A stretch of DNA of 64,000 nt, taken from positions 434,001 through 498,000 of the forward strand of contig JAMWBK010000003.1 in the NCBI GenBank assembly GCA_029953675.1, in the 5' to 3' direction. Source of the stretch: Rhodosorus marinus. Lineage: Eukaryota > Rhodophyta > Stylonematophyceae > Stylonematales > Stylonemataceae. The stretch's first letter is position 1. Each line of letters starts with the position of its first letter. Below the pieces are notes generated by a model. It did no database searches, was not told the DNA's origin, and saw only the letters and a program-made list of their open reading frames with translations. Made by a program: the position numbers and the translations under genes. Shown one piece after another: positions 20,901 to 30,903 of the stretch.

Positions 20901-22203
20901 GCCTCTTCTCCTGAACGCCCATTTTCTCCGGTAGGCGGCTCTCTTCGTTAATATCAGCCCCTCTCGGAGATGATAACGCGACGTACTCGCTTCTACCGTG
21001 GCTGTCTGCATTCTCGAACACGTTATTGGAGGACTTTGACATCACAGCCTCCGTGTCACTACCAAAATGCGAAGATGACGTGGGGGGGGACGGTTTCTCC
21101 AATTTTTCTCGTTCTGTCTCCTGAGCATCCACTGCAGGTTCTTGCTTTTGTTCCACATGACTCATATTAGTCTTCGCGACCTGCGCGAAAGAGGCGCTTT
21201 CCGCAGCGGAGTGATCGTTCGAGGGAGCGCTGAGTCGTGAGTTTCCTTCCCCGCGCTCGACAGCCACCTGTTCACGCGCGGGCTCGATGCAGGGGCTGGT
21301 CAACCTTCCCGGATTTTCGCTCTTCCGCTCAGGTTGAGGACTACGACTCCGGCTCCGACTTAAGCTTCTGCTCCTGCTTCTACTCACACTTCGGCTGATA
21401 CTCCGACTCCTACTTCGGCTCCTACTCCGACTTCTACTCCGACTTCTACTCCGACTTGTACTCCGGCTTTTGCTTCGACTTAAGCTCCGACTTACGCTTC
21501 GAACCCGGCGGAGAATACTCCTTCGATTCCCACTCCGGCTGTTGCTCCGACCTCTACTTCGACTCCTGCTCCGGCTCCTGGCGGCGGTTCTACCCAGAAT
21601 TCCTGCGCTCTCCCTCCAATCATTTCCCGCCGGGCCTGCATTCAATCGGCGTGTTGGTGGTCGAATGGGAGACCGGCTTCGACTGCGGCTGCGACTTCGG
21701 TTTCGCCTGAACCGGACAGGACTAGGAGGGATGTTCGGATTCCTTGTCCTTGGAGGCACGAAACCCCTTCCAAGAGGGGCAGCCTGTGGCGCGCTGTGTC
21801 TATGTCCATGGAGTTGCGCATTCCTCGCAGTCTGTATTCGTACACGAGCTCCTGGGGCAGGAGGAAGTTTGATGGTGTTGCGTCCGACCATCATCACGTT
21901 CCCTGGAGGTGGAACTGGACGCGTAAACCTTCGGATAGGTTTGGCAATCGGATTTCTCCTGTTATCCCTAATATCCCTCTGGCCCCCCCAACCTCTCCTT
22001 AACGGTACGTGGGGATCGAAGGGACGGTGATATCGTGGACCTGGCCTAGGCTGCCCTGTCGAAAGCACCTCACGCCGCGGGTTGAAGGTGGGCCTCGGGT
22101 TCCCGAGAGCCTTCCGATCAGCAACGACCTCTCCGTCTTCGACGATTTCACCGTCATCATTTCGACGCTCATTTACAGCCCTCGGTGCCGCCCGGGGGTC
22201 CAT
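17902..22203 (-). CDS. SET1: SET1-type histone H3K4 methyltransferase with RS tract and RRM
   Basis: A single uninterrupted exon encodes 1433 residues. About residues 170-290 are an Arg/Ser dipeptide tract like that of SR splicing factors. Residues about 735-810 form an RRM (VLLLSNLNNNVTERFLQQEF, then HAGIAHVRFCS). A charged helical stretch follows. Residues about 1293-1413 are the SET domain: IHGLGLYAVE, the SAM/catalytic R-Y-I-N-H-S-C-E-P-N and ITYDYKF. The post-SET ends in C-L-C-R-S-K-N-C-R-G-Y-L-N, giving the zinc cysteines with an upstream NHSC. RRM plus C-terminal SET plus post-SET is the architecture of yeast Set1 and animal SETD1, the catalytic subunit of COMPASS, which methylates H3 lysine 4 in chromatin. 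The N-SET region is diverged. The start at 22203 has a G-rich leader upstream. Confidence 0.92.
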   Translation of the reverse strand: MDPRAAPRAVNERRNDDGEIVEDGEVVADRKALGNPRPTFNPRREVLSTGQPRPGPRYHRPFDPHVPLRRGWGGQRDIRDNRRNPIAKPIRRFTRPVPPPGNVMMVGRNTIKLPPAPGARVRIQTARNAQLHGHRHSAPQAAPLGRGFVPPRTRNPNIPPSPVRFRRNRSRSRSRSRSPIRPPTRRLNAGPAGNDWRESAGILGRTAARSRSRSRSRGRSNSRSGNRRSILRRVRSVSRSLSRSKSRSTSRSRSRSRSRSRSRSRSRSISRSVSRSRSRSLSRSRSRSPQPERKSENPGRLTSPCIEPAREQVAVERGEGNSRLSAPSNDHSAAESASFAQVAKTNMSHVEQKQEPAVDAQETEREKLEKPSPPTSSSHFGSDTEAVMSKSSNNVFENADSHGRSEYVALSSPRGADINEESRLPEKMGVQEKRPAPNGFQDSLNSTEAELAPRDDAEGRNDQPSYFAFSGQLNGMEPERGVTVQNPSKRLEATGIGKNVLSRDHQPVRMGMIRGRDSSKPRRTTNPFSEMARQTKQNEIQASGVQAQSEVAETSQEKGPGMTTLIATIKEPKASGSTVFAQARFQIDAVPGKPELVSATAANEVNIYMGPPGPPEPHKLAGDEHDDSDDMDIEEEVPGTQDTRESSVVALKRILGELSTGEAVACLSTLRGDDWRFVGIGSDSQKGIRKYSVRGYVDVGVPAQGSNSWLPLADPRERASGPVRKLLGVLPRYGRDENDPTDDERVLLLSNLNNNVTERFLQQEFSNYGKVAEVKVYRHKGAHAGIAHVRFCSRRESEVALKAFRGRKFLGRSLEIEVDPLFKKANVELERLRKRDEDEEAARVKRLQEDEERRKTIELEKAAERQKQIEQAEEKKRKMKEEQEKQRKQREEAQLHSKLGDEDQGSTQKHARNLTAGEDNRVPSLPALRVAMLPVHVKEVDVKLFFVKYGCIKVQSTGPFWIVVFTSKGRRDFCHKSIRGADDEDRLIRGSRFGVFMHTYEISRGEEMYLLGKVTRPPISKEELLEDTCSLARRVLKEAVFKEIRDIVDNEAVNCVSKTVTENERSRVRTSSLSAMLNTLPKLGFQYALKKGDVDAQQPGDAKGKQTEVQRIEKGIPGKEGTAERREIPVGKTHLPREARRSRYKRKKPQGSDDDETSGSITEELIVEGVPTGEDISSRLRKRLSPELKEAVSEVSEGVSSEEAEDSASDAEGPREEPLIENPSGCARTEPYRKVDPLMKSSVVEDLPSIEIKDSAHQTWKRGAVRGLRRNAGLHCEVSSLLSKLSLKTQRKNLRAGKSRIHGLGLYAVESIEAGEYVVEYIGELVRNSVADSRERMYQRLGMGDSYMFRVSEEAVVDATRNGALSRYINHSCEPNVDARIIEVQKEPKIVFYSKRRLAPGEEITYDYKFELEDDDEKISCLCRSKNCRGYLN
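21340..21560 (-). repeat. RS-coding microsatellite-like tract inside SET1
   Basis: The plus strand repeats degenerate hexamers such as CTCCGACTTC and CTTCTACTCCG, which on the minus strand encode Arg-Ser dipeptides. Codon variation among units argues for selection on the protein rather than recent slippage. Confidence 0.85.
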
Positions 22204-23507
22204 AGTACCCTATTCTCGGCACGCCCAAAACAACCCCCCCCACCCGGCCTTAAGCCGACGCCCCCCAAATAAAAAACCCCCCAATTCCCATTTATCAGAA
22301 ACCAGAGGGAAGAAAAAAAAATTATGAACCCAACAACCCAACAAGAGAATTCAGAAAGCGCTCCTCTCTCACTTCAACAGTAACCACCAGAACAGCTCAT
22401 TCAAAACCAGTCAACCTTCCTCGTCAACTCCGCCTCCCCTCTCCGAAAACTCACCAAGAAAACTACACCCCCTCAGAACCCAAACCTTCTGACAGAGTTA
22501 TCAATCTCGTTCTTGCTCATTGGAAAAACAAATAACATTATTCTTGCTCCTTGAAATACAACACAAACATATCCTAGTGCTATGACATTTGTTTGCTTCT
22601 CTTAAGAAAGCCCTTTTCCATCTGGCTTTTCTTCACCGTCCCCACCTTCCTCCTCGTCATTTAGAAACGCTCCTTCTTCCCGCGTCCAAGAGAAATCCTT
22701 GAAATTATTGTCAAAAACCCACACATTGACTATCAGCCTAACACGGTGGGTTTTTCCAAGGATTTTCAGAGGGGCTTTCCATGTCCTTAGCTTCTAAAGC
22801 CAAAGAGGTGATCAGTATAGCATTAGATGCCTGCTGTCATGTACAGTTTGTGGCTAAGAAGACCGCCGTTGTTGATACCCGTTGAAGCAACGTGCTTTGG
22901 TTTGCTACCCTTGATGAAGACATTGGGACCTTGGGGAGACAATAGCTGTTTTGACGATGTTTTTTGTTACGCCGTTATAGTTTTAGGCTCTCTGGAAGGT
23001 CAGCTGTCTTGTCTCCTGAACGCGGAGCATTAGCACGTATAAGCGCAATAGATGCATAATAAGCAAAAAAAATCCAGCGCTGAACTGGAGTGCTCTCCGG
23101 GAGCGGTGATCCACTTGTCATTGAGGTCCGATTCGACTTCAGTTCTGGCACGCCTTGGTTTTCGTGAGTGTGTTTGCGACATCGCTGACAGTCACTCGCG
23201 TTAGATCTCTTCTTTGAGTTCTGTGCTGTTGGTTTGCCATGGCGTTCTGACCCCGAATATGTTTGTTGAGACCCGCCAGGCCTGTTTGGCCAGCTTCCTC
23301 ACAGAGTATTTTTCTCCGAGTTGATGATGATGATGGTGATGGTTAAGAACAAGTCTGAATGCGTTAGACCATGAAGTAGGAACTTACATCCTCTCACCAA
23401 GAGTCCGAGGTCGTGGTGCTCTGAAGAAGAATTCTCGCCATCTGCTTGACTCAGTTTCAGCACTGGACTTCTTGCTTAATGTGAGGTGGACGAGTTCGTA
23501 ATGGTGA
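22204..23507. other. Intergenic region upstream of SET1
   Basis: The first 80 bp carry C-runs on the plus strand (22230-22280), that is G-runs in the SET1 sense direction, followed by A-rich tracts. The rest has mixed composition with no coding or RNA gene that I can support. Confidence 0.45.
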
Positions 23508-23771
23508 CTGATAATGCCAAAGATCAGAACCGATAAAACCGCTCAACTTGAAACGTATCAGAAGACGGCCAAAAAGCTGTCTGTCCAGCTCCGTCCTTCT
23601 CAAGCAGTCCTCACCACCACCAGTGAGACTGGATCATTGAAAACTTCAAGTCTTGTGTTGGTAGTGCTAAGGACTGCTTGAGGACGGAGATGGACTGCTA
23701 CGTTTTTGGACCGTCTCCTGATACGTTTCAGGTTGAGCAGTTTCATTGTTTCTGATCTTTGGCATTATCAG
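23508..23771. mobile_element. 264-bp foldback/MITE-like hairpin element
   Basis: The left arm begins CTGATAATGCCAAAGATCAG at 23508, and the same word is inverted at the right end (about 23752-23771). The arms, each about 115 bp, pair with scattered mismatches along their length, for example GAAACGTATCAG / CTGATACGTTTC and CAAGCAGTCCT / AGGACTGCTTG. The loop is about 30 bp. There is no open frame. No obvious target-site duplication was seen. A non-autonomous inverted-repeat transposon is likely; a long hairpin RNA precursor is an alternative. Confidence 0.85.
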
Positions 23772-24250
23772 ATTTACTGGAAGTGGGTTTCTAGAGCCTA
23801 TCCTCCCGGTTTCGCCATAGAAGGGCAGCCTGATGCGTAGTTGTTCAGGGCGAGCATGGATCTGAACTTAGAATGTTCCTCGAACCGGTAGGTGCTCCAC
23901 GGTCTTCTCTAGCGCGCGCTCATCAATCGCGCCAGTGAATCCCATAGTCAGTAGACTGCATTTCGACTGAGAGCGGGTGACGTAGCCTTGTACGGTCTTT
24001 GGAATCGGAATGCTGAAAAAATGCTCCTGTACATGCCCTTGTACATATCTGAGTACAGATCCACTTTGGCTGATGAAACAAGTGTTCGTTGACAAACAGA
24101 ATTGGGATCGATGTAACAGGTTAAGACGAACTCGAAGCGGCAGAGTGTGTCTGATCAACGAACTCGTATGACGAAGTCTTATTTGGACTGTTGTTTCGCT
24201 TTAATTACATAGAGCACACGTGGTGTATAAAATTTTTTGACTTTGGCGTA
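23772..24250. other. Spacer, no gene supported
   Basis: A minus-strand frame of 96 codons (23868-24158) lacks any family signature and is probably the trailing region of the neighbouring minus-strand gene. Confidence 0.4.
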
Positions 24251-27200
24251 CTAAGTCCACTTAAGGGAATAATAACGATCGTGAACTTCAAGGGTATCCG
24301 AGTCGCTCACAATTTCAACTCTACGATTTGTACCGATTTCCCAGGAGTAGTTGGTTGCATTCCTGCGGACGTATTTGTACTCGATCCGCATGCCCCTTGG
24401 TAGAGACACTTGGCAATAGTGCCTATCTGGTCGATCGGATTGAAGCGGGCACCCCTGCTTTGCGGACCACTCACCTAGAACTTTGTCACCACCAACAATG
24501 ACAAAGCTCTTCGGTACAGGGTTCTTCTCCTTCTCCTTGGCCGAATGAACAACGGAGTCGAGAACAAAGGTCACCCTGACCATGTCGGAAAGTCTATAGT
24601 GCGGTTCGCTGACCACCTTTGAAAGATCGTCAACTACTCCGACATCATCCGGAATAGCAGAAACGTCGTACCCAGCCTTAATCGCCACCGCCAGCTTCTG
24701 ACAGACAGCCCTGTACTTCTTCACGTACTGATGGCATTCAGCCCTTGTCTGCTGTACAAGCGACATCTGGCGGTCAACCTCGTGCGAGAGAATATCAACC
24801 TCCCTCTTCGAGTCCGACTTGATGGACTCTACAATCGCGTCAGTTTGCGACTGCGACTCCGCAAGCTCCTTAGACATCCTCTCCAAAGCAGTCTCGAGTT
24901 CCTTCACCCGCGGAACGATTGGCCTCATCTTCTGGCAGAGGGTTCTCCACTTCACTTCCGACTGTGTGAGCTTTTCCAAGTCAGATTCGGCCCTCGTGAG
25001 CTTGGCTGCTGTTGCATCCTTCTGGCGCTGAAGTTCGTGAACTTCAATTCGCGATCCGCTGTTCAACGTTTCCTTGTCAGATTCAAGCTCAACCATTCTT
25101 GCCTTGACTCTAATAAGTTCATTGTCTTTTCGGAGCTGCGATTCCTGGAGTTCCAAAATTTCTTGCTTGGCGTTCTCGTAAGAGAGCGCAACTGAGTCCA
25201 GCCTCGTCCGTATATCTGCCAGTCGCGTATCCCGCTCGCGAACGCTTCCTTTCGCAGCTTCGAGTTCATCTCTTAGGGCGCCAGTCTCCTTGTCTTGCAT
25301 CAACTCCTTAGCCTCTGTCCTCGACTGTTCGAGCATTTCCTCCAGAGCACGAGTCTTGCTCTTCATACTAGACACTTGATCTATTCGCTCAGCCTCAGAC
25401 GTGCGAATCAGGCGATCCTTTTCCTCGAGACTGGTAGTAAGGTTTTCAACAATGTTTTGCAGCTTCTTACTAGAATTAGATGCACTTTCAAGCTGCTGTT
25501 GCTTCTCAGCGAGCATCTTCTCCGTTTCATGTAGCTTCTGGTTGACGAATTTGCTGTACCTCTGCAGCTGGGATACCGATTCCTCCTTTGCTTCAACCTT
25601 TTCTTGAAGCACCTTGATGCTGGAAGTTTCCGCACGCATCCGGGTCTGCTCAGCCGCGATTCGGTTGTTTACCGAAGTCAGCTCATCCTCAGCTGTCTTC
25701 AACAAGAGCTGCGTAGTGTTGAGCTCCACCTTCAGCCTTGCGATCGTGCTCTCCGCATCCTCGATATGGGCACGCTGCTCAGCCTTCTTGGAGTAGGCTT
25801 CCTCCAATGTTCCCTGCACCTTCTCAAGTTTTTCTTTATACAATTCGAGCTCTCCTCTAAGAAAGGCAACCAACTGCCGCTCTTTGTTGAAGTAGCTCTC
25901 AACCTCCTGCAGTCGCCTGTTACTCTTCTCGAGATCGTCAGTCTTTGCAAATAGCATACTTCGGTACTCCTTGTCAGATTGATCCATCGCGGTCTCGGTT
26001 GCATAGATTGCGCCTTCCGCCTCCTTATACTTGGCTTCGAGCTCAGAGAGTTCCGATTCCCGATCGATGAGTTTAAGTGACAGCTCCTCCTCTCTGCGCT
26101 TGTGGTGAGCAGTCTCTTCCTCTTGCGTTACGAGCTTCTCCTGCAAGTCGGCCAATTTGGCCACAGCATCTCCGATCTCCAGTCGTTGCTGCGCGATGGC
26201 TTTCTCCGAGGATTCAAGTTTGATTCGGAGTTCCTGTGCGTCGACCGCATGCTTCCCAAGACGCTTGATTTGGTCCTGTTTGTCGACAACCGATTTCTGC
26301 GCAAGAATAAGCTCTTCCCGCAAAGTTCGACTCTCGGTCTCAACCTTCGACAGGTAAGAGCCTCGTTCTGAGAACTCCTTTTCCAAGCCCTTCAACCTCG
26401 TGAGCGTGTTTGTATGTTCTCCTTCCTTTTCAGTGTTTGCCTCCTCGAGGAGTCTTAAGAGCTCCGTCTTTCTCGCGACGGTGCTCTCTGAAGTAGCCAG
26501 CTTTTGAGTGAGCAGCTCCAACTTCTCGCGCTGGGCTTTCGCTTCAACCTGCGCCTCCTCTCGAGCAAATACCTCCTGTTCATGCTTAGCTTCCATATCC
26601 GCTAGTTTGGCTTCTATCTCCATGACGACGTGCTGAGCGTGCTTCAGTTCCTTATCTGTTAGTTCCAAGTGATTTTCCTTTGCCGCAAGCTCCGCTTGAA
26701 GCTTGTCTTTCACCGCAGAAAGCTCTCGCACGGATCTACTCTCAGCAGTTAACCCTACGTCCTTCTTTCGCAAAACACTCTGAGCCTGGTCCAAGCTTGC
26801 CAGTGACTCCGTGAGTTTCAGCTCAGTGTCACTTAGTCGCTTGCTTGACCCGTGGATCTCATTATCCTTCCACGCTAGTAAGGCTTGCCCGCTGTTAATC
26901 TCCGCTCGTGCTGCCTTCAGTGCCTCACGATCTTTCTCAGCTTCCGTACTCCATTTGCGTACATCAGCCTCGAGAGACTTCCGTTTCGATTCGAGGGCAG
27001 CTATGGTATGCGCCTGAGACTCGCGTTCTTGATCCACAAGGTTCAATTTTTCATTGCAATCTCGCAGCTCCCACCTGTACGCTTCCACTTCCTCAGTGAG
27101 TTCCATCACACGCCTTCGCGCAATGCTCGAGTGTTCTTCGAGGGCCCTTTGGCGAACAGCGGCGACCTCTCCAGCCGCTCTCAATTGATCCTCAGTATGT

Positions 27201-30200
27201 TTCAGGGCCGACCCTGCGTGTTCAGCACGCCTTGTAGCTTCTTCAGCGAGAGTATCCCGCCTCTCCTTAGTTTCAAGAGTCTCATTGAGCCTTTCCTCAA
27301 CACCGCTAACCATTTCACGGGATCTCTCCAAACTCTCACTTAGCACGACCAGCTCTCTATGCAACTCATTGTTTCTCGTTGTCAGCTTATTCATTTCATC
27401 GAGCCTGGAAGCCGAGACAAGCTTCTCAGCTGCGAGCCGCTCATGCAATGATTCTAATGTAGTATCTTTCCATCTCAGCTTTCCCTTTTGCTCCTCGACA
27501 ACTGCCTCCAATCTGTGAGCTTGGGCGCTCCTCTTAGCAAGATCTGATTCCTGGTCAGCACTTCTACGCTCAGCTGCGGACAATGCCTTCCTTGTTCTGA
27601 CTAGCTCATTAGATACCCTTTCCATGCTCGTTGTCAGGTCTGCGACGCTGGCCTTACTTCGCGTACTTTCCTCCTTGTATCTTTCAATACCGACCTCCAT
27701 GGAGGACTTCTTCTGCCTCAATTCATCCCTCTCCGCGACTAGTTGATCCAGAGACCGTGTCTTGTTTGCAAGTTCCCTCTTGCCGGACTCCTGAAGATTT
27801 TCAGCTTGGTTCACTCTCTGTTCCATGGATTTCATCGAAGACGCAAGCGCTTCGAATTTGTTTCTCTGCTCAGCAAGCGCGTGCTCTGTCTCCTTGATAA
27901 GCTGCAGGTTTTCCTTCCCCTGCTTCTGCAGCTGCTCTTCGCTCGCTTGAAGCAAGGCAAGTGCTTCCACCTTGCTCTCCAGCATTTCGCGCAGGCGACG
28001 AACCTCTGCCGATTTCTCGTCTACAGATGCTTGCAGCAACGCAACTCTGGTGCTTGTTTGCGCATGTTCTTGCTCACCATCCCCATCACCGAAAGCTCTG
28101 ACCACCGAGAGTTCCTTGCGTAGCCGGGCAACTTCCTCTGTCAAACTTGCATTCTTGGCTGTGGATTCTCGCATACTTTCCAGGCTCTTCTGCTTCACGC
28201 GAATGTAAGACTGGGCTTGGGCAACCTCCGCTTTTGACTCTGCGTAAAGAGCCTTTGACTTTTCATGCTCTTCACGTTCCTCCTTAAGCTCATTAAGGGC
28301 TGCTTTGAGCCTTTCTCCTGTTTCAGCTGCTGTAGTCTCCGCGCTTAGCAACTGCTCTCGGAGCTTGTCGCTAGAGTTGACCCGTTTGACCTTTGATGGG
28401 CTATAATTGTTAGGCAAGTCTCGAAGGCTTTCCCGAAACATAACTAGCGCAGCCAGCCCCTCCTTTTGACCTGAAACCAGATTATGAGCCTTTGCTGTAT
28501 CCTGCCACCCGCTGTTTTCCCGCTCAACCTCTTCTAGTCGTCTCTTCAAAGCATCTACCTCCCGCACCAGGGCGGCGTCTTTTGGTACATCACTCGCTGG
28601 CCCGGAGTTTGGATCCGACTTTGACCGCAACTCACGGAGTTCCTCCTTTAACGCCTTATTTTCGGAACGCTCTACCGCAAGGTCTGCCACGAGGGTGGTC
28701 ATATCCGAAACCCACTTCTCCTCGGTATGGCCTGAGAGTCCATTCTTGGGACGATTTTTCTCTAGGGCAATCACCGACTGATGCAGTCTAAGGATCTCCT
28801 CTTCGGCTGACTTCTTCACTTCAGCAATGCCGCTTTCCAGCGTTCTGCTGTTCAGGAGCTCCGCTTCCAGTTGCTTCTCTTTCGATAGGAGTGCCTCCCG
28901 GGCTGCGTTAAGTTGCTCGGAGATCTTGGCAACCTCGGCACTTGCGATTGCAGAATTGTGCTTTGCGTTTCGATCGGCTATGTCCTTCTTTGCGATTTCA
29001 ACCAATTTCTCTTTCCGTGCTAGCTCAGTCTCCTGCATCGCAAGTCGCTTATGAGCAGCGCTGAGCTCTGCCTCTGTCTCACCAAGTCTATTCTTGACAG
29101 CAGCCAGGTCTCTTCTTGCCTGTACAGTATCTGCAGCTTGTTTCTTCGCAGCATCTAGCTCGCTAAGAATTTGGTCCTTTTCCGTGAAAAGAGAGCGGAC
29201 CCTGGTCATTTCTTCTGCTAGTGATTTCTATACGAAGGAGGGAACAAGAAGAAAGCACAAGTATTAGCTATTGTGAGAGCGTTAATTCTCATGAACGTCC
29301 AGGACGCATGTCATGGAGCTTGCATACCTTCAGCGAGGCGGACGTGAGTTCCAGAGCCGTTCTCAGCTTAACCTCTCCGCTGAGTTGCACCTGTCTCATT
29401 TCTTCCAAGGAGCTTAGCTCTTCTTCCCGAATCGCTAGTAAACGGTCACTCCTATTTGATGAAGAGGATTGTAAACGCATTCAGACACGAAAATTCAGAT
29501 GGGCTGATCCACCCAATGCCCGTTGCGCTTTGTTTTCAGCATTGTACACACCTTTGAATTTTCCTCTCCGCAGCGTTCGCACGCTTCGTTACAGAAGCCA
29601 ACGCGCTTTGCATGAGCTTCTCCCTCAGCCCAAGGCGAATTGCCGGAAATCCGAGCTCAGAGAGGGACGAATCAATAGTATTTAGAGAGTTGCAGCCAGT
29701 CAAGTCCAGTCGCTCTAGAGACTTCAACGTGACCAAAGCGACTGGAATCTCCTGCAGTTTGCCGTTATCGTGGAGATCCAGATTTTTTAATGTGCGAAAC
29801 TGCAGAACTGCGTCTTCCTCAATCTTCATGAGCACATTTGAGCTGAGGTCCACACTCTCGAGACCATTTGCTACGGACTCGTGGATGTCGCCATCGTTCA
29901 AAGCCTCAATCTTGTTCCTCGAGAGCACAAGATTTTGTAGCGGCGGGCCAGCAGAAATCCGGGCCCGGGAAATACTGTTGCCGCTCAGGTAAAGCTGACC
30001 AAGAGACAGCAAGCTTGATACATGTAACTCAGTCAAGCGATTCTCCTGTGCGCTCAATATCTGCAACTGACGCTGCCCGTCACCAAGTACAATCTCCGCA
30101 ATCTTGTTTCTGTCAACATTGAGGTCGATGAGTGACTCCGGAAGCTCGCAGTTGGAATTTAAACTCTCGAGACAGTTGTTCTGAATGCTCAAGAACTCGA

Positions 30201-30903
30201 CCGTCGTCGGAATAGAGTTTCTAGACAAGGTCCGCAGTCGGTTACCGTCAAGATTTAGCTTCTTCAACTTTGGAAAGTTCCATACGTCCTGGGGAACCCT
30301 TTCCAGCAGGTTTGCTGATAAATCAATCTCATTAACCTTGCTCTTTTTCTTGAACTTCGAAAAGCTCTCCTCCGCTTCATCATCGTTTAGGCCGAGGTTG
30401 CTCCCATCCAACACCGTGCCTCTCAGCACAAATTCTGTTCGGCGAACATTGTCCTCCGGCAAAATCTCCTGAGAGGGTGTCTCTGTCGGGTGCATGTTTT
30501 CCTCCGGCAAACTCTCCTGAGAAGGTGTCTCTGTCGGGTGCACATGTTCCTTCGGCAAACTTCCCTGAGAAGGTGTCTCTGTCGGGCGCATGTTTTCCTC
30601 CGGCAAACTCTCCTGAGCAGGTGTCTCTGTCGGGTGCGCATTTTCCTCCGGCAAACTATCCCGAGCAGGTGTATCGGTTGGGTTCGCAGTTTCCTCCATT
30701 AGTCTCTCTCGAGCAGGCAATTCTGCTTGGCCCACATTTTCCTCCATTAATCTCTCTCGCGCAGGTAACTCCGTTGCGCTCAAGTTTTCCTCCATTAGCC
30801 TATCTCGAGCAAGTAACTCTGTTCGGCCACTACCTCCCACCGCCGAACGCGCCTGGGCACGTTCGGGCTCGTTCGCCTCCTCCATGCCTTTCTCCTCACA
30901 CAT
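24251..30903 (-). CDS. Giant leucine-rich repeat / coiled-coil / CBM20 starch-binding protein
   Basis: Exons 24251-29227, 29328-29451 and 29552-30903 splice in frame to 2150 residues. Residues 31-158 are eight 16-residue repeats (PSQESLPEENMHPTET type). Residues about 165-410 are leucine-rich repeats (NEIDLSANLLERVP, KKLNLDGNRLRTL and similar). Residues about 420-2030 are an almost continuous heptad coiled coil rich in Glu, Lys, Leu and Ala. Residues about 2042-2150 are a CBM20: FVIVGGDKVLGEW, then IEYKYV and Y-S-W-E-I-G-T-N-R-R, keeping the Trp of LGxW and the Trp-Glu-x-Gly-x-Asn-Arg signature. CBM20 binds starch-like alpha-glucan, so the protein may tether or scaffold something at storage-glucan granules; that is inference. 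The first intron has a GTGTGT donor. A two-gene reading (LRR gene ending at 29536, second ATG at 29480) cannot be excluded. Confidence 0.82.
30430..30813 (-). repeat. 48-bp tandem repeat, eight units, coding
   Basis: Eight 48-bp units encode 16-residue repeats in the N-terminus of the LRR/coiled-coil/CBM20 protein. The first units read PARERLMEEN and the later ones PSQESLPEEN. The distal units are most alike, consistent with recent local expansion. The segment is acidic and Pro-rich, and so probably disordered. Confidence 0.92.

Noticed and set aside
24731-29054. Many plus-strand frames of 60-154 codons, Leu/Ser/Cys-rich
   Set aside because: These are reverse-strand shadows of the Glu/Lys-rich coiled coil on the minus strand.
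30430-30813. Regular repeats as a CRISPR array
   Set aside because: The units are contiguous without spacers, lie in frame in a coding exon, and the genome is eukaryotic.
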